DNA from: JALZKA01 sp963717635 | GTDB lineage: Bacteria > Actinomycetota > Thermoleophilia > Solirubrobacterales > 70-9 | Reading direction: 5' to 3' | DNA length: 64,000 bases | Assembly (NCBI GenBank): GCA_963717635.1 | Contig: OY970347.1 | Location: 62,001-126,000, forward strand | In this document: in pieces, positions 15,677 through 24,364 of the stretch | How the letters are laid out: each line of letters opens with the position of its first letter | Numbering within the stretch: position 1 is the stretch's first letter | The notes under the pieces: model-generated | The model's database searches: none | The model's input: the letters and a program-made list of their open reading frames with translations, nothing else | What the model was told of the DNA's origin: nothing | Translations under genes and position numbers: made by a program

Positions 15677-17586
15677 CACGGCTTGCTCACCCGCTTGCCG
15701 CCCCGGCCGCCGCTTGTCTGGATCCATTTCAGCGCCTGGACGTAGACCAGGTTGCGGTGCTTGCGGACGATGTCGGCAGCGCGCATCGCCTCGAGGAACT
15801 CCGACGGCCCGTCGAAGTCGTGGACCCGGATCATGACGCTGCCCAGGCCCTGGGCGACGTGGCTGTCGGAGCCCGCGCCCGGGACGATCCGGTACTTCGC
15901 GGCGAAGCGCTCGGCCTCCTCGTTGAAGGCGGTCAGCGCCACCCGCGGGTTGAAGACCTCGAGGATGTCGATCTCGTCCACGATCGCCAGGAGGTGCTCA
16001 TAGTCGGGCACCGAGTGGAGCCGGTCGAACGGGTGCGGCACGTAGACGAGCCCGCCCTGGCGCCGGATCTCGGCGATCGTCTCCGCCATCGTCATCCCGC
16101 GGTCGATCTTCTCGGTCAGGAAGAGCCCGATCACCTCGCCCTGCTCGGCGGTCTTGACCTCCTCCGCGACGATCACCTTGATCCCGACCTCGTCGGCGAT
16201 CTCGTGCGCCTCGAGCGCGCCGGAGACCTCGTTGTGATCGGTGATCGCGATCGCCCCCAGGCCCCGTTCCTTCGCCGTCTCGAGCAACGTGCGGACGGGG
16301 GTCGCGCAGTCGGGCGAATGGTCGGTGTGCATGTGGAGGTCAACGTGGATGTGCCCGCGGCGGGAGATCCGCTTCCGTGCCGTGGTGTCGCCGGCCTCAT
16401 CGTGGCGGCGCGCGGCCAGGCGCTGGTAGATCTCCTCGACCTGATCCGCCGCGGCGCTCCAATCCCGGGTGGCGCCGGCAGCGGCCGCGCGCAGGCGCTT
16501 GGCCAGGGTCGCGTGGGTGGCCAGGCGCTCGAGCTGCCCGGCAAGCGTGATCGCGTCGCCGGGCGGGAACAGCAGTCCCGCCTCGCCGTCGCGGGTCAGC
16601 TCCTCATACAGGGGCAGGTGCGAGGCCACCGGGATCGTCCCGGAGCCGAGCGCCGCGCGGATCAGGCCAGGGGCAGCCCGGGGGCCGCCCGATGCCAGGC
16701 AGACCGCATCGGCGGCCGCGATCAGCTCGTCGGGTGAGACGGTCCGCGGGCCGACCACCTGCACGCGCTCGCGCAGACGCTTGGACATGCGCACGTCGCC
16801 GCCGTCGGGAAGCCACACCGCGGCCTCCCAGTCCAGCGACTCCGGCAGCCGCCGCAGGGCGCGCATGAACAGGCGTAGGGCGCCGCGCTCCTCCTCTTGA
16901 CAGAAGGCGATCCGGAACGGGGTTCCCGCGGGCTGCCGAGCACGCCTGGCGGGCCATGATCCCTCGATCGCCCGAACCCCCGGCTCCAGCAGCTCGTAGT
17001 TGCCGGGGAAGTACCGCTGCATCAGCTCGTCGGTCTGACGACAGCTTGCCGTCCGTGCGTCGAGGCGGCCGAAGAAGATCTCGACCAGGGGACGCGCGAC
17101 CTGGGTGGAGAGCACGCGCTCGGACGGGTCGTGGAAGCTGCCGACGTTCAGTGAGCGCGAGTGCCGGAGGGCGATTGATGACGCGCTTGGCGCGAATGGG
17201 TCGTGCACGTGGACGATGTCGAACTGGACCCCGCCAAGCAACTCGTCGAGCGTGCGCGACAGGTCGAGCGGCACCGGCGCCGCCCGCGGGCGCGGGCCCC
17301 GCGGCATCGCCAGCCCGGGACCGACCGGCAGCACCGGTGGGCCGCCTTCGCCCCCGGCGCGATCGCCCCGCCAGCGGCCGTCGAACAGGGCGTCAGGCCG
17401 TCCGCGCGCCGTGTCGATCAGGCGCCGTGCTTCGCGAACGCCTCCACGCGGGCCCGACGGGGCCGCGACCACGACCCGATGGCCCAGCTCCGCGAGCTCG
17501 ACCGACGTGCGCTCGACGAACTCGTTGATCTCGTTGCGCTGGCCCCAATGGTGCGGGGTCACCTGGGCGATCGTCAGCCGGGACAC
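15676..17586 (-). CDS. Fusion of GT4-type glycosyltransferase and PHP phosphoesterase domain
   Basis: 636 aa. Residues 1 to about 395 are a GT-B glycosyltransferase: IAQVTPHHWGQRNEINEFVERTS, FDIVHVHDPFAPS, GVRAIEGSW and the acceptor/donor site EELTRDGEAGLLFPPGD. Residues 410-636 are a PHP domain with a full metal set: DLHMHTDHSPDC, ITDHNEVSG, EEVKT, YVPHPFDR and GAGSDSH. The pairing suggests coupled transfer and hydrolysis of a phosphorylated sugar or lipid-phosphate, but no substrate is known. GTG start, with TATGCT 6 nt upstream; it is translationally coupled to the glycosylase-like gene downstream. Confidence 0.88.
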   Translation of the reverse strand: MSRLTIAQVTPHHWGQRNEINEFVERTSVELAELGHRVVVAAPSGPRGGVREARRLIDTARGRPDALFDGRWRGDRAGGEGGPPVLPVGPGLAMPRGPRPRAAPVPLDLSRTLDELLGGVQFDIVHVHDPFAPSASSIALRHSRSLNVGSFHDPSERVLSTQVARPLVEIFFGRLDARTASCRQTDELMQRYFPGNYELLEPGVRAIEGSWPARRARQPAGTPFRIAFCQEEERGALRLFMRALRRLPESLDWEAAVWLPDGGDVRMSKRLRERVQVVGPRTVSPDELIAAADAVCLASGGPRAAPGLIRAALGSGTIPVASHLPLYEELTRDGEAGLLFPPGDAITLAGQLERLATHATLAKRLRAAAAGATRDWSAAADQVEEIYQRLAARRHDEAGDTTARKRISRRGHIHVDLHMHTDHSPDCATPVRTLLETAKERGLGAIAITDHNEVSGALEAHEIADEVGIKVIVAEEVKTAEQGEVIGLFLTEKIDRGMTMAETIAEIRRQGGLVYVPHPFDRLHSVPDYEHLLAIVDEIDILEVFNPRVALTAFNEEAERFAAKYRIVPGAGSDSHVAQGLGSVMIRVHDFDGPSEFLEAMRAADIVRKHRNLVYVQALKWIQTSGGRGGKRVSKP

Positions 17587-17592
17587 GAGCGC

Positions 17593-17598
17593 AGCATA
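17593..17598 (-). promoter_or_regulatory. -10 element (TATGCT, minus strand) of the GT-PHP operon
   Basis: On the minus strand TATGCT ends 6 nt before the GTG at 17586. Confidence 0.45.
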
Positions 17599-17621
17599 GA
17601 AGCCGCCTCACCTCGCGAGGA

Positions 17622-17654
17622 ACGGCCCCCGCCGCGTCCAGCGACGGGGGCCGT
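17622..17654 (-). terminator. Hairpin downstream of the DUF4394/Calx-beta pseudogene
   Basis: Arms ACGGCCCCCG and CGGGGGCCGT pair perfectly over 10 bp around a 13-nt loop. It starts 25 nt beyond the ancestral stop at 17679, the place expected for the terminator of the decayed gene. There is no strong T-run. Confidence 0.55.
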
Positions 17655-17678
17655 CCTGTTCCGGACTCGGACCCGGGG

Positions 17679-18719
17679 CTAACGAGTGAGCACGAACCTG
17701 GTTGTGATCGTGGCCTCGTTAGATCCGAGTCAGTGAAGGTCGAGAGGAGCTTGACCCTCACACCCTTACGCCCCGGCGCCTTGCGCAGCGCCTTGCGCGC
17801 GCTCCTTGAGAGCTCGATGTCCTCCCTCGACGTGCCCGCCCCGGCCAGGGAGCTCGCGTTCGAGCCGAGTTCGAGCGACTTCAGCCGGAACGAGGTGCTC
17901 TCGTCGCACGCCCGGTTGCAGGAGTACCCGTAGCGGATCTCCTTGCGGTTGCGGGCCTGCTTCAGCGACTGCTTGGGCACGTTGACCAGCGGGGTCAGGG
18001 CGCCGGGGGTCGCCTCGTCGTCGACGATCTGCACCTGCGCGGTCGGCGGCGACTGCAGGTTCGATGCCACGTTCGGCGCGCTGAGCCAGACCGTGAACGT
18101 CTCGTTGGGCTCGTCCGCCGAGTCGTCCGTGATCGGCACCGTGAACGTCTCCTGCGCGTCGCCGGGGACGAAGGTCAGGGTCGCAATCGTCGGCGAGCTG
18201 AAGTCCGCCGCGGTGGCGGTGTCATCGCCCGCGATCTCGGTTGCCACGTTTACGGTCGTGGTCCGGTTCAGCGGCCCTTCGCGAACGACCGTGACCGCGG
18301 CCGTGCCGCCGTTCTCGGCGACCGACGTGACCGCGTTGGCGAACCGCAGCACCGACGTCGGCACCAGCGAGACGCTCTCCAGTGGCGGCATCGCATCCGG
18401 CCCGATCTGGCCGTTCAGGGTCGTCGCGCCGGTCAGCAGGTCGATGCGGTAGAAGGACGACTCCGGATCGCCGGTCGGCTGCAGCGCCGCGTATGCGGTA
18501 CCGGTGCCACCCTCGATGTCGAATCCGGCCAGCGCCGTCGCGTCGACGTTCAGCGGTCCCACGACGTTCTGCGTACCGATGTTCGGCGGGCTCTGCGTAG
18601 TCAGGTTGTTCGTGGTCGCGTCGATGTTGTAGAGCGTCGTTGTGCTCGCGCCGTCGAAGTTGTTCGTGTAGGCGCTGCTGGTTTTCAGGATTGAAGGCGT
18701 CGTCTCGTCTAGTTTCCCG
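17679..18719 (-). pseudogene. Truncated and frameshifted DUF4394 / Calx-beta secreted protein
   Basis: Read on the minus strand from 18719, the translation enters mid-domain: SSAYTNNFDGASTTTLYNID, QSPPNIGTQNVVGPL and GFDIEGGTGTAYAAL are the second half of a DUF4394 domain. A Calx-beta domain follows (SVAENGGTAAVTVVREG, FVPGDAQETFTVPITDDSAD, PNETFTVWLSAP) and then an Arg/Lys-rich tail. The first half of DUF4394, the signal peptide and the start are absent; the region upstream is the promoter and start of the LuxR gene. Near 17724-17728 one base has been lost: the shifted frame reads SNEATITTRFVLTR and ends at TAG (17681-17679), whereas the open frame runs on without homology. Confidence 0.8.
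18710..18715 (+). promoter_or_regulatory. -10 element (TAGTTT) of the LuxR-family regulator
   Basis: TAGTTT ends 7 nt before the ATG at 18723 and lies inside the 5' break of the DUF4394 pseudogene. Confidence 0.4.
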
Positions 18720-18722
18720 TGG

Positions 18723-21590
18723 ATGCGGGGTCCGACCGGCGAACCGGCAACTCCCTCGTTGCTCGAGCGAAGCGCCGAGCTTGGCCGACTGGATTCGGGC
18801 ATCGAGGCAGCGACCGCCGGTGAAGGCTCCCTGGTCCTCGTCATCGGGCCTGCCGGCATCGGCAAGACCGAGCTCCTCCGCGCGGGATCGCATCGCGCGG
18901 GAGAGGCCGGCATGGCTGTGGCCTCCGCGCGCGGCACCGAGCTCGAGCGCGAGCTCGCATTTGGCGGAGTCCGGCAGCTCCTCGAGCCGCAGCTCGCCGC
19001 CGTGGGGGAGGACGGAAGCTCGCAACTCTTCGCCGGAAGCGCCCGGCTCGCTGGGCCGGTCTTCGACCCGGAGGAAATGGAGACCGAGGGCGGAGGCGCA
19101 GACCCCGGCTTCTCGATCCTCCACGGTCTCTACTGGCTATGCGCGAATCTCGCCCAGGCCCAGCCCCTCTTCCTCTCGGTCGATGACGCTCACTGGCTCG
19201 ACTTGGCGTCGCTCCGGTTCCTTGCGTACCTGGGACAGCGGCTGGAGGGATTGCCGCTCGCGCTGGTCGTCGCCGCGCGCCCACCGCCCGAGGGGCTGGA
19301 GGCTGATGTATTCGTCCGGCGCCTTCGCTTGAGCCCCGCTGCGGTGTCGCTCGCGCCGGACCCGCTCGGCGCCGACGCCGTTCACCTCTTGCTGAGGGAG
19401 GCGACGGGCCATGACCCCGACCCCGAGTTCGCCGAGGAATGTCGGCGTGCAACGGGCGGCGTGCCGCTTCTCCTGCGCGAGCTGATCCGGAGCCTCCGAG
19501 ACCGCGGCATTGATCCAAGCCGTGCTTCGGCCCCTGTGGTCGAGGAGATCGGCCCCCCCACAATCGCGCGGTACGTGACCGATCGGGTGCGCAGCCTCGC
19601 GCCTGGTGCGGAGGCTGTGGCCAGGGCGGCCGCCGTCCTCGGAGCCGATGCGGCCATCCACCGCGCCGCCCGCATTGCGAGGCTCGGCGACGACGACGCC
19701 GGCGAGGCGGTCGATGCCCTCGTGCTCGCCGGCGTGCTCGAGGAAGGCCTACCCCTCGAATTCATACATCCGGTCGTCCGTGCCGCGGTCTACGACGACG
19801 TGAGGATCGCCGAGCGGAGCCGCCTCCACCGGGAGGCCGCCTCCCTCCTGCGCGACGAGGGATTGGGCGAGGACAGGATCGCGAGCCACCTGCTCGCCGC
19901 CGCGCCGGGAGGTGACCCGGACACGGTCGAGCTGCTGCTGCGCACCGCGCGCAACGCCGTCGCGCGCGGCGCGCCGCGCTCGGCGGTCGCCTGTCTCGAG
20001 CGGGCTCTCGCCGAGCCGCCACTGGACAGCGCCACGAGATGCCGCGTGGTGCACGAGCTGGGCTCTGCCCAGGTGCACGCGGGCGAGCCCGGCGAAGCTC
20101 GACGGCACCTGGAAGAGGCGTATCTCCTGGCCGAGCCGGGCCGGCATCGCGCGGCGGTCGCGCAGGATCTCTCCGGGTGTCTCCGATTGCTTTGGGACCA
20201 CCGCGAGGCCGCCGCCGTAATCGTGACCGCACTTGGCGAGGTGGAATCGGCCGAGCCCGACCTCGCGCTCTCACTGCGAGCCGAGCTCATTCTCTTGGCA
20301 GCGCTCGAGCCGACGGCTCACGCTCCCGAGCACGATCGTGCCGAGGTGGCCGTCTCGGGCCCGAGCGGCGTCGGCCTGGGAGCCGCCAAGTTCGAGGCGG
20401 CGCTGACGGCCGAAGCCGGCGTGCTAATGACCGAGCCGGCCTCCCGCGCAGCTGATCACGCTAAGGCAGCCCGCGACGCGGGGATCGTCGCCGACCTCGC
20501 GCACGGAGGCAGTCTCTGGATCAACGCGGTCGCACCGCTGATCCTCGCCGACGGTTACGACCTGGCGGAGCAAATCATCGCCGAAGCCTTCGACGCCGGC
20601 CGGGAGCGAACCTCGGTGCTTTTCAGTGGCCGCGCCTACGTCGTGCGAGCGCTGCTCCGGCTTCGGCAGGGGGTGCTGCCGGACGCGCAGGCAGACGCTG
20701 AAACGGCGCTCGAGGCGACCGGCGACGCGGGCTTCTACTTCGCGCTGCTCGCGATCAGCATCCTGGTCGAGACCGGCTGCGAGCGGGGCGAGCTCGATGG
20801 CGCCGATGAGATGCTGGAGCGAGCAGGGCTTCAGGACGAGATCCCCGACACCTTCGTGCACAACTGGATCCTCAGCAGCCGGGGCAGGCTACGTCTAGAG
20901 CAGGGAAGCACCGAAGAAGCGGTCAGGGACCTCGAAGAGCTCGGGGTGCGCAACGACAGGCGGGGGCAGTCGAACCCCGCCCTGCATCATCAGCGCTCGC
21001 GGCTCGCCACCGCGCTCCTGCGAGCCGGCGACAGCAAACGCGCGGGCGATCTTGCCGAGGAAGAGGTGAGAATCGCCGAGTCGTGGGGAGCGCCTCGCGC
21101 CGTCGGCGTCGCGCTGCGATCGCTTGGACTCTGCCGGGGCGGCGAGGATGGGATCGCGCGGCTTCGGGCAAGCGTGGATGTTCTCGCCCGATCCGGAGCG
21201 AGGCTGGAACATGCCCGCTCGCTCGTCGAACTCGGTGCTGCGATCCGCCGATCTGGGACCCGCTCCGGGGCTCGCGAGCCCTTGCACTCGGGCATGGAGC
21301 TCGCCCATGTTTCGGGCGCGATCCCCCTCGTCGAACTGGCCCGGGAGGAGCTCCGGGCGACCGGGGCGCGACCGCGACGCATCATGCGGACGGGAGTCGA
21401 CGCCCTGACCCCGAGCGAGCTTCGAGTCGCCCGGTTGGCGGCGGAGGGACTCACGAACCGTGAGATCGCCCAGGAGCTGTTCGTGACCCAGCGGACCGTC
21501 GAGGGTCACCTCACCCACGCCTTCCAAAAGCTCGACATCAGCTCACGTGACGCGCTCGCGGCCCAGCTCGCCGCGGAGCCCTCGCCCTAG
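18723..21590 (+). CDS. Large ATP-binding LuxR (LAL) transcriptional regulator
   Basis: 955 aa, typical LAL size. An N-terminal STAND-type ATPase has Walker A GPAGIGKTE (about residue 41) and Walker B LFLSVDDAHWLD (about 148). A long alpha-helical TPR-like middle follows (AACLERALAEPPLD, GEARRHLEEAYLLAE and similar). The C-terminal HTH is classic: LTPSELRVARLAAEGLTNREIA, then TQRTVEGHLTHAFQKL. These proteins sense a ligand through the repeats and activate nearby genes. It may control the lactonase-like gene 168 nt downstream; that is inference. Its promoter abuts a broken gene, suggesting the regulator arrived by rearrangement. Confidence 0.92.
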   Translation: MRGPTGEPATPSLLERSAELGRLDSGIEAATAGEGSLVLVIGPAGIGKTELLRAGSHRAGEAGMAVASARGTELERELAFGGVRQLLEPQLAAVGEDGSSQLFAGSARLAGPVFDPEEMETEGGGADPGFSILHGLYWLCANLAQAQPLFLSVDDAHWLDLASLRFLAYLGQRLEGLPLALVVAARPPPEGLEADVFVRRLRLSPAAVSLAPDPLGADAVHLLLREATGHDPDPEFAEECRRATGGVPLLLRELIRSLRDRGIDPSRASAPVVEEIGPPTIARYVTDRVRSLAPGAEAVARAAAVLGADAAIHRAARIARLGDDDAGEAVDALVLAGVLEEGLPLEFIHPVVRAAVYDDVRIAERSRLHREAASLLRDEGLGEDRIASHLLAAAPGGDPDTVELLLRTARNAVARGAPRSAVACLERALAEPPLDSATRCRVVHELGSAQVHAGEPGEARRHLEEAYLLAEPGRHRAAVAQDLSGCLRLLWDHREAAAVIVTALGEVESAEPDLALSLRAELILLAALEPTAHAPEHDRAEVAVSGPSGVGLGAAKFEAALTAEAGVLMTEPASRAADHAKAARDAGIVADLAHGGSLWINAVAPLILADGYDLAEQIIAEAFDAGRERTSVLFSGRAYVVRALLRLRQGVLPDAQADAETALEATGDAGFYFALLAISILVETGCERGELDGADEMLERAGLQDEIPDTFVHNWILSSRGRLRLEQGSTEEAVRDLEELGVRNDRRGQSNPALHHQRSRLATALLRAGDSKRAGDLAEEEVRIAESWGAPRAVGVALRSLGLCRGGEDGIARLRASVDVLARSGARLEHARSLVELGAAIRRSGTRSGAREPLHSGMELAHVSGAIPLVELAREELRATGARPRRIMRTGVDALTPSELRVARLAAEGLTNREIAQELFVTQRTVEGHLTHAFQKLDISSRDALAAQLAAEPSP

Positions 21591-21666
21591 CCGCCGCGAC
21601 GGCGCGAGAAAAGACAGGGGGGTCCTCCACGGTGCGAAGGCCCGCGGCCGATGGGATCTTCGCGCC

Positions 21667-21762
21667 ATGAACGAATTCGGCTACGTGATCATCGGCAGCG
21701 GGCCGGCAGGCTTGGCGCTCGCCGAGGCGCGAACCACGGACTCGGCCCTGGTGGCGTCATGA
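21667..21762 (+). pseudogene. N-terminal fragment of a flavin-dependent monooxygenase
   Basis: 31 codons: the ATG at 21667 opens MNEFGYVIIGSGPAGLALAE, an FAD-binding GxGxxG strand-turn-helix, but the reading frame stops after TTDSALVAS. The stop overlaps the ATG of the lactonase-like gene (ATGA). The matching C-terminal part lies beyond that gene at 22563-22964. Confidence 0.6.
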
Positions 21763-22562
21763 GCGCGGTCCGCCTCCATGCCATCGAGACCGGGCGACTG
21801 GTCGGCAACCTGACCTTCCTTCGCGGCGAACGCTGGTCGTCGCTCCTGCGACGACCGGTGGGCCTCGAGTTCCCCGTCTACAGCTTCATCCTCGAGCACC
21901 CGGCCGGCCTGATCGCGATCGACACGGGCATCGGCCCCGGGGTTCAGTCCCCGCGTCCGCGCATCCAGCGCCGATTCGTCCCGGACCCGGTCGAACGCAG
22001 GGCGATCGGTCCGGCGATGCGGTCGGCGGGCCTTGAACCGGCCGACGTTCGCCAGGTGATCCTCACCCACCTCGATTGGGACCACGCCGGCGGCCTCGCG
22101 GAGTTCCCGGCCGCCCGGGTGCTCGTCCACGGACCGGAGTGGAAGTTCGCGCAGACCCGCTTCGGGCGCACGCGCTTCGAACCGGGGCTCTGGCCGGCTG
22201 GCTTCGTCCCGACCCTCTACGAGCTGGACGCCGACCCGCTCGGGTCGTTCCCCGCCAGCCTCCCGATCACGCCCGAGGGCGAAGTCCGGATCGTCCCGCT
22301 CCCCGGGCACACCCCGGGCCACGTGGGCGTGGTCGTGCGAGCGGAGGGGTCGACCATCCTTCTTTGCGGCGACCACGTCCTGCGCGCCGACTGGTTCGCC
22401 GAGGACTACGAGGCCGGTCGTCTGCTAGGCCTGGGGATCTGGAACGCCGGCCCCGCACGCGAGACGAGTCGGCGGATCCACGAGTTTGCCCTCACCGAGT
22501 CGGCGCTGCTGATCCCCTCGCATGATGCCGAGACGCCGCTGCGGCTGTCGCAGGCGCGCTGA
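21759..22562 (+). CDS. Metallo-beta-lactamase-fold lactonase-like hydrolase
   Basis: 267 aa from the ATG giving MSAVRLHAIETGRLVGN. The dinuclear metal site is complete: THLDWDHAGG (HxxxDH type, with W), HTPGHVG, D in LLCGDHVLRAD, and PSHDAETP. Overall it resembles the AhlL/AttM-type N-acyl-homoserine lactonases and related esterases, so quorum-signal or lactone hydrolysis is possible, but the family is broad. It is intact and sits exactly between two fragments of a flavin monooxygenase, as if it replaced the middle of that gene. Confidence 0.82.
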   Translation: MSAVRLHAIETGRLVGNLTFLRGERWSSLLRRPVGLEFPVYSFILEHPAGLIAIDTGIGPGVQSPRPRIQRRFVPDPVERRAIGPAMRSAGLEPADVRQVILTHLDWDHAGGLAEFPAARVLVHGPEWKFAQTRFGRTRFEPGLWPAGFVPTLYELDADPLGSFPASLPITPEGEVRIVPLPGHTPGHVGVVVRAEGSTILLCGDHVLRADWFAEDYEAGRLLGLGIWNAGPARETSRRIHEFALTESALLIPSHDAETPLRLSQAR

Positions 22563-22964
22563 TCGGCGAGTACTCGCGCCAATGGCAGGTGTCCGCGCAT
22601 GCATCGCCTGGGAGTGGCGCCCGCGATCGTCGACAAGGAGATCATCGAAGCGATCAGGTCCGGGCAGTTTGAAGTCGTCCGTGGCGTCGAGGACCTGGAC
22701 GAGACCGGCGCGCGTCTGGCAGACGGCAAGCGGGTGGATCCCGAGGTGATCGTCTGCGCCACCGGCTACAGCCGCGGCCTCGAGCCGCTCGTCGGCCATC
22801 TCGGCGTGCTCGACCAGCGCGGCCGCCCATCGGCCGTGGGCGCGGAGCCCGCCGCCGGCGGCCTGCGGTTCATGGGCTACGTGCCACGGCCGGGGGCCCT
22901 GGGGTACGCGGCCAAGCAGGCCAAGCGCGCGGCCAAGGCGATCGCCCGCGAGCTGCGGGCCTAG
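22563..22964 (+). pseudogene. C-terminal fragment of a flavin-dependent monooxygenase
   Basis: In frame with, and directly after, the TGA of the lactonase-like gene. The translation from the first ATG (22599) reads HRLGVAPAIVDKEIIEAIRSG, then VDPEVIVCATGYSRGLEPLV, with the ATGY motif of flavin-containing monooxygenases, then GLRFMGYVPRPGALG and an Arg/Ala-rich helix. About 120 residues remain of a protein usually near 380. It may still be translated from 22599 but cannot be a functional monooxygenase. Confidence 0.7.
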
Positions 22965-22973
22965 GGAACGCAA

Positions 22974-23001
22974 AGGGGCCCGCCGCGAACGACGGGCCCC
23001 T
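22974..23001. terminator. Hairpin between convergent genes
   Basis: Arms AGGGGCCCG and CGGGCCCCT form a perfect 9-bp stem with a 10-nt loop between the monooxygenase fragment and ino1, which converge. It can act in both directions; short A and T tracts are weak. Confidence 0.65.
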
Positions 23002-23029
23002 GGCTCAGCTACCCGCTGAGTTCGGGGAG

Positions 23030-24217
23030 CTAGTCGGCGGTGGCCTCGGCCGCGAGCTCCTTGGTCCGCTCGCCGGCGGACCTGCGGGCATGAGCGTCGA
23101 TGAACTCCTCGGTCTGCAGCCGGGCGTCATCGTCGGGACGCTGCGTGTGCGGGGACTTCATGAGGTAGCTCGACGGGCCGTCGAGCTGGCCGGCGATGCC
23201 GTTGTTGAGCGCCAGCTTGATCAGCCGGACCGCGTCGATCACGACGCCGGCCGAGTTCGGCGAGTCCCAGACCTCGAGCTTCAGCTCGACGGTCAGCGGC
23301 ACGTCTCCGAACGATTTGCCCTCGAGCCGGATGTGGGCCCACTTGCGGTCGGTCAGCCACGGCACGTAGTCCGAGGGGCCGACGTGGACATCGCGCTCGG
23401 GCAGCTCGGTGCCCATCACCGACGTGACCGCGTTGGTCTTCGAGATCTTCTTCGAGTCCAGGCGCTCGCGCTCGAGCATGTTGAAGAAGTCCATGTTGCC
23501 GCCGACGTTCAGCTGCGAGGTGTGCTGCAGTTCGACGCCGCGCTCGTGGAACAGGCGCGCGAGCTGGCGGTGGACGATCGTGGCGCCGACCTGCGACTTG
23601 ATGTCGTCGCCGATGATCGGCAGCCCGGCCTCACGGAAGCGGCCGTCCCAGTAGTCCTCACGGGCGATGAACACCGGCAGGCAGTTGACGAATCCGACGC
23701 CGGCCTTCAACGCCTGCTCGACGTACCACTTGGTCGCCTGCTCGGAGCCGACCGGGAGGTAGCAGACCAGGACGTCGGCCTTGGTCTCCTTGAGGATGCC
23801 GACGATGTCGGCGGTCTCGCCGGGAGCCTTGGTGATCTTCTGCTTCAGGTACTTGCCGAGGCCGTCGTGGGTCATGCCGCGGTGAACCTCGACGCCCATC
23901 TCGGGGACGTCGGCGAACTTGATCGTGTCGTTCTGGCCCGACCAGATCGCCTCGGAGAGGTCCTTGCCGACCTTCTCGGAGTCGATGTCGAACGCGGCGA
24001 CGAACTCGATGTCGCGGACGTGGTAGCCGCCCAGATCGACGTGCATGAGGCCCGGGACCTGCTGGTCCGGGTCCGCGTCCTTGTAGTACTCGACGCCCTG
24101 GATGAAGCTGTTGGCGCAGTTGCCGACGCCGACGATCGCGACGCGTACCTTGCCGTCGTCTGCATGGATGCCATTGGCGCTGGCGCCGTTTGCGGGCGCC
24201 CCGTTGGTCGTGCTCAT
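23030..24217 (-). CDS. ino1: Inositol-3-phosphate synthase
   Basis: 395 aa. A Ser/Asn/Ala-rich head (about 22 residues) precedes the NAD-binding motif VAIVGVGNCANSFIQG. Family blocks are AAFDIDSEKVGKDL, VLVCYLPVGSEQATKWY, PIIGDDIKSQVGATI, SQLNVGGNMDFFNM and the C-terminal GPSSYLMKSPHTQ. It converts glucose 6-phosphate to myo-inositol 3-phosphate, the precursor of phosphatidylinositol (and of mycothiol in actinobacteria). Downstream of the phosphotransferase and PAP2 genes on the same strand, it fits a phosphatidylinositol pathway. AAAGGA precedes the ATG as ribosome-binding site. Confidence 0.95.
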   Translation of the reverse strand: MSTTNGAPANGASANGIHADDGKVRVAIVGVGNCANSFIQGVEYYKDADPDQQVPGLMHVDLGGYHVRDIEFVAAFDIDSEKVGKDLSEAIWSGQNDTIKFADVPEMGVEVHRGMTHDGLGKYLKQKITKAPGETADIVGILKETKADVLVCYLPVGSEQATKWYVEQALKAGVGFVNCLPVFIAREDYWDGRFREAGLPIIGDDIKSQVGATIVHRQLARLFHERGVELQHTSQLNVGGNMDFFNMLERERLDSKKISKTNAVTSVMGTELPERDVHVGPSDYVPWLTDRKWAHIRLEGKSFGDVPLTVELKLEVWDSPNSAGVVIDAVRLIKLALNNGIAGQLDGPSSYLMKSPHTQRPDDDARLQTEEFIDAHARRSAGERTKELAAEATAD

Positions 24218-24364
24218 GGGTGAAGGATTCCTTTCGGGGGTGCGGGTAGCGAGGGGAAACTACCCGCGAACGCGGGTTGGTTACACCAATTGTTGGATGA
24301 GCGACTTTGTCGCGAAAGCAGATTTGGCCGCCCGCCAGGGGAGGTATCTGGAAGAACCTGGCGC
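24218..24364 (-). promoter_or_regulatory. ino1 leader/promoter region with small inverted repeats
   Basis: 147 nt without a gene. It contains the AAAGGA ribosome-binding site of ino1, a CCCGCG-AA-CGCGGG hairpin, and a GCGAC-TTT-GTCGC inverted repeat. The AT-richer stretch around 24281-24325 is a likely promoter. No specific regulator site is recognised. Confidence 0.35.

Noticed and set aside
15677..15727. Longer start for the glycosylase-like protein
   Set aside because: The ATG forming TGATG with the upstream stop is the typical coupled start; the extra 17 residues are not conserved-looking.
15634..16737. Plus-strand open frames inside the GT-PHP fusion
   Set aside because: The minus-strand frame has both domains with intact metal and donor motifs; the plus-strand translation has no fold signature.
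18720..18937. Extension of the DUF4394 pseudogene frame into the LuxR gene
   Set aside because: The extra residues are the antisense of the LuxR N-terminus and do not resemble the first half of DUF4394.
21759..22562. Classifying the lactonase-like hydrolase firmly as an AHL lactonase
   Set aside because: The metal site is shared by many MBL-fold esterases, and no LuxI gene or AHL system is in the window; LuxR here is a LAL regulator, not an AHL receptor.
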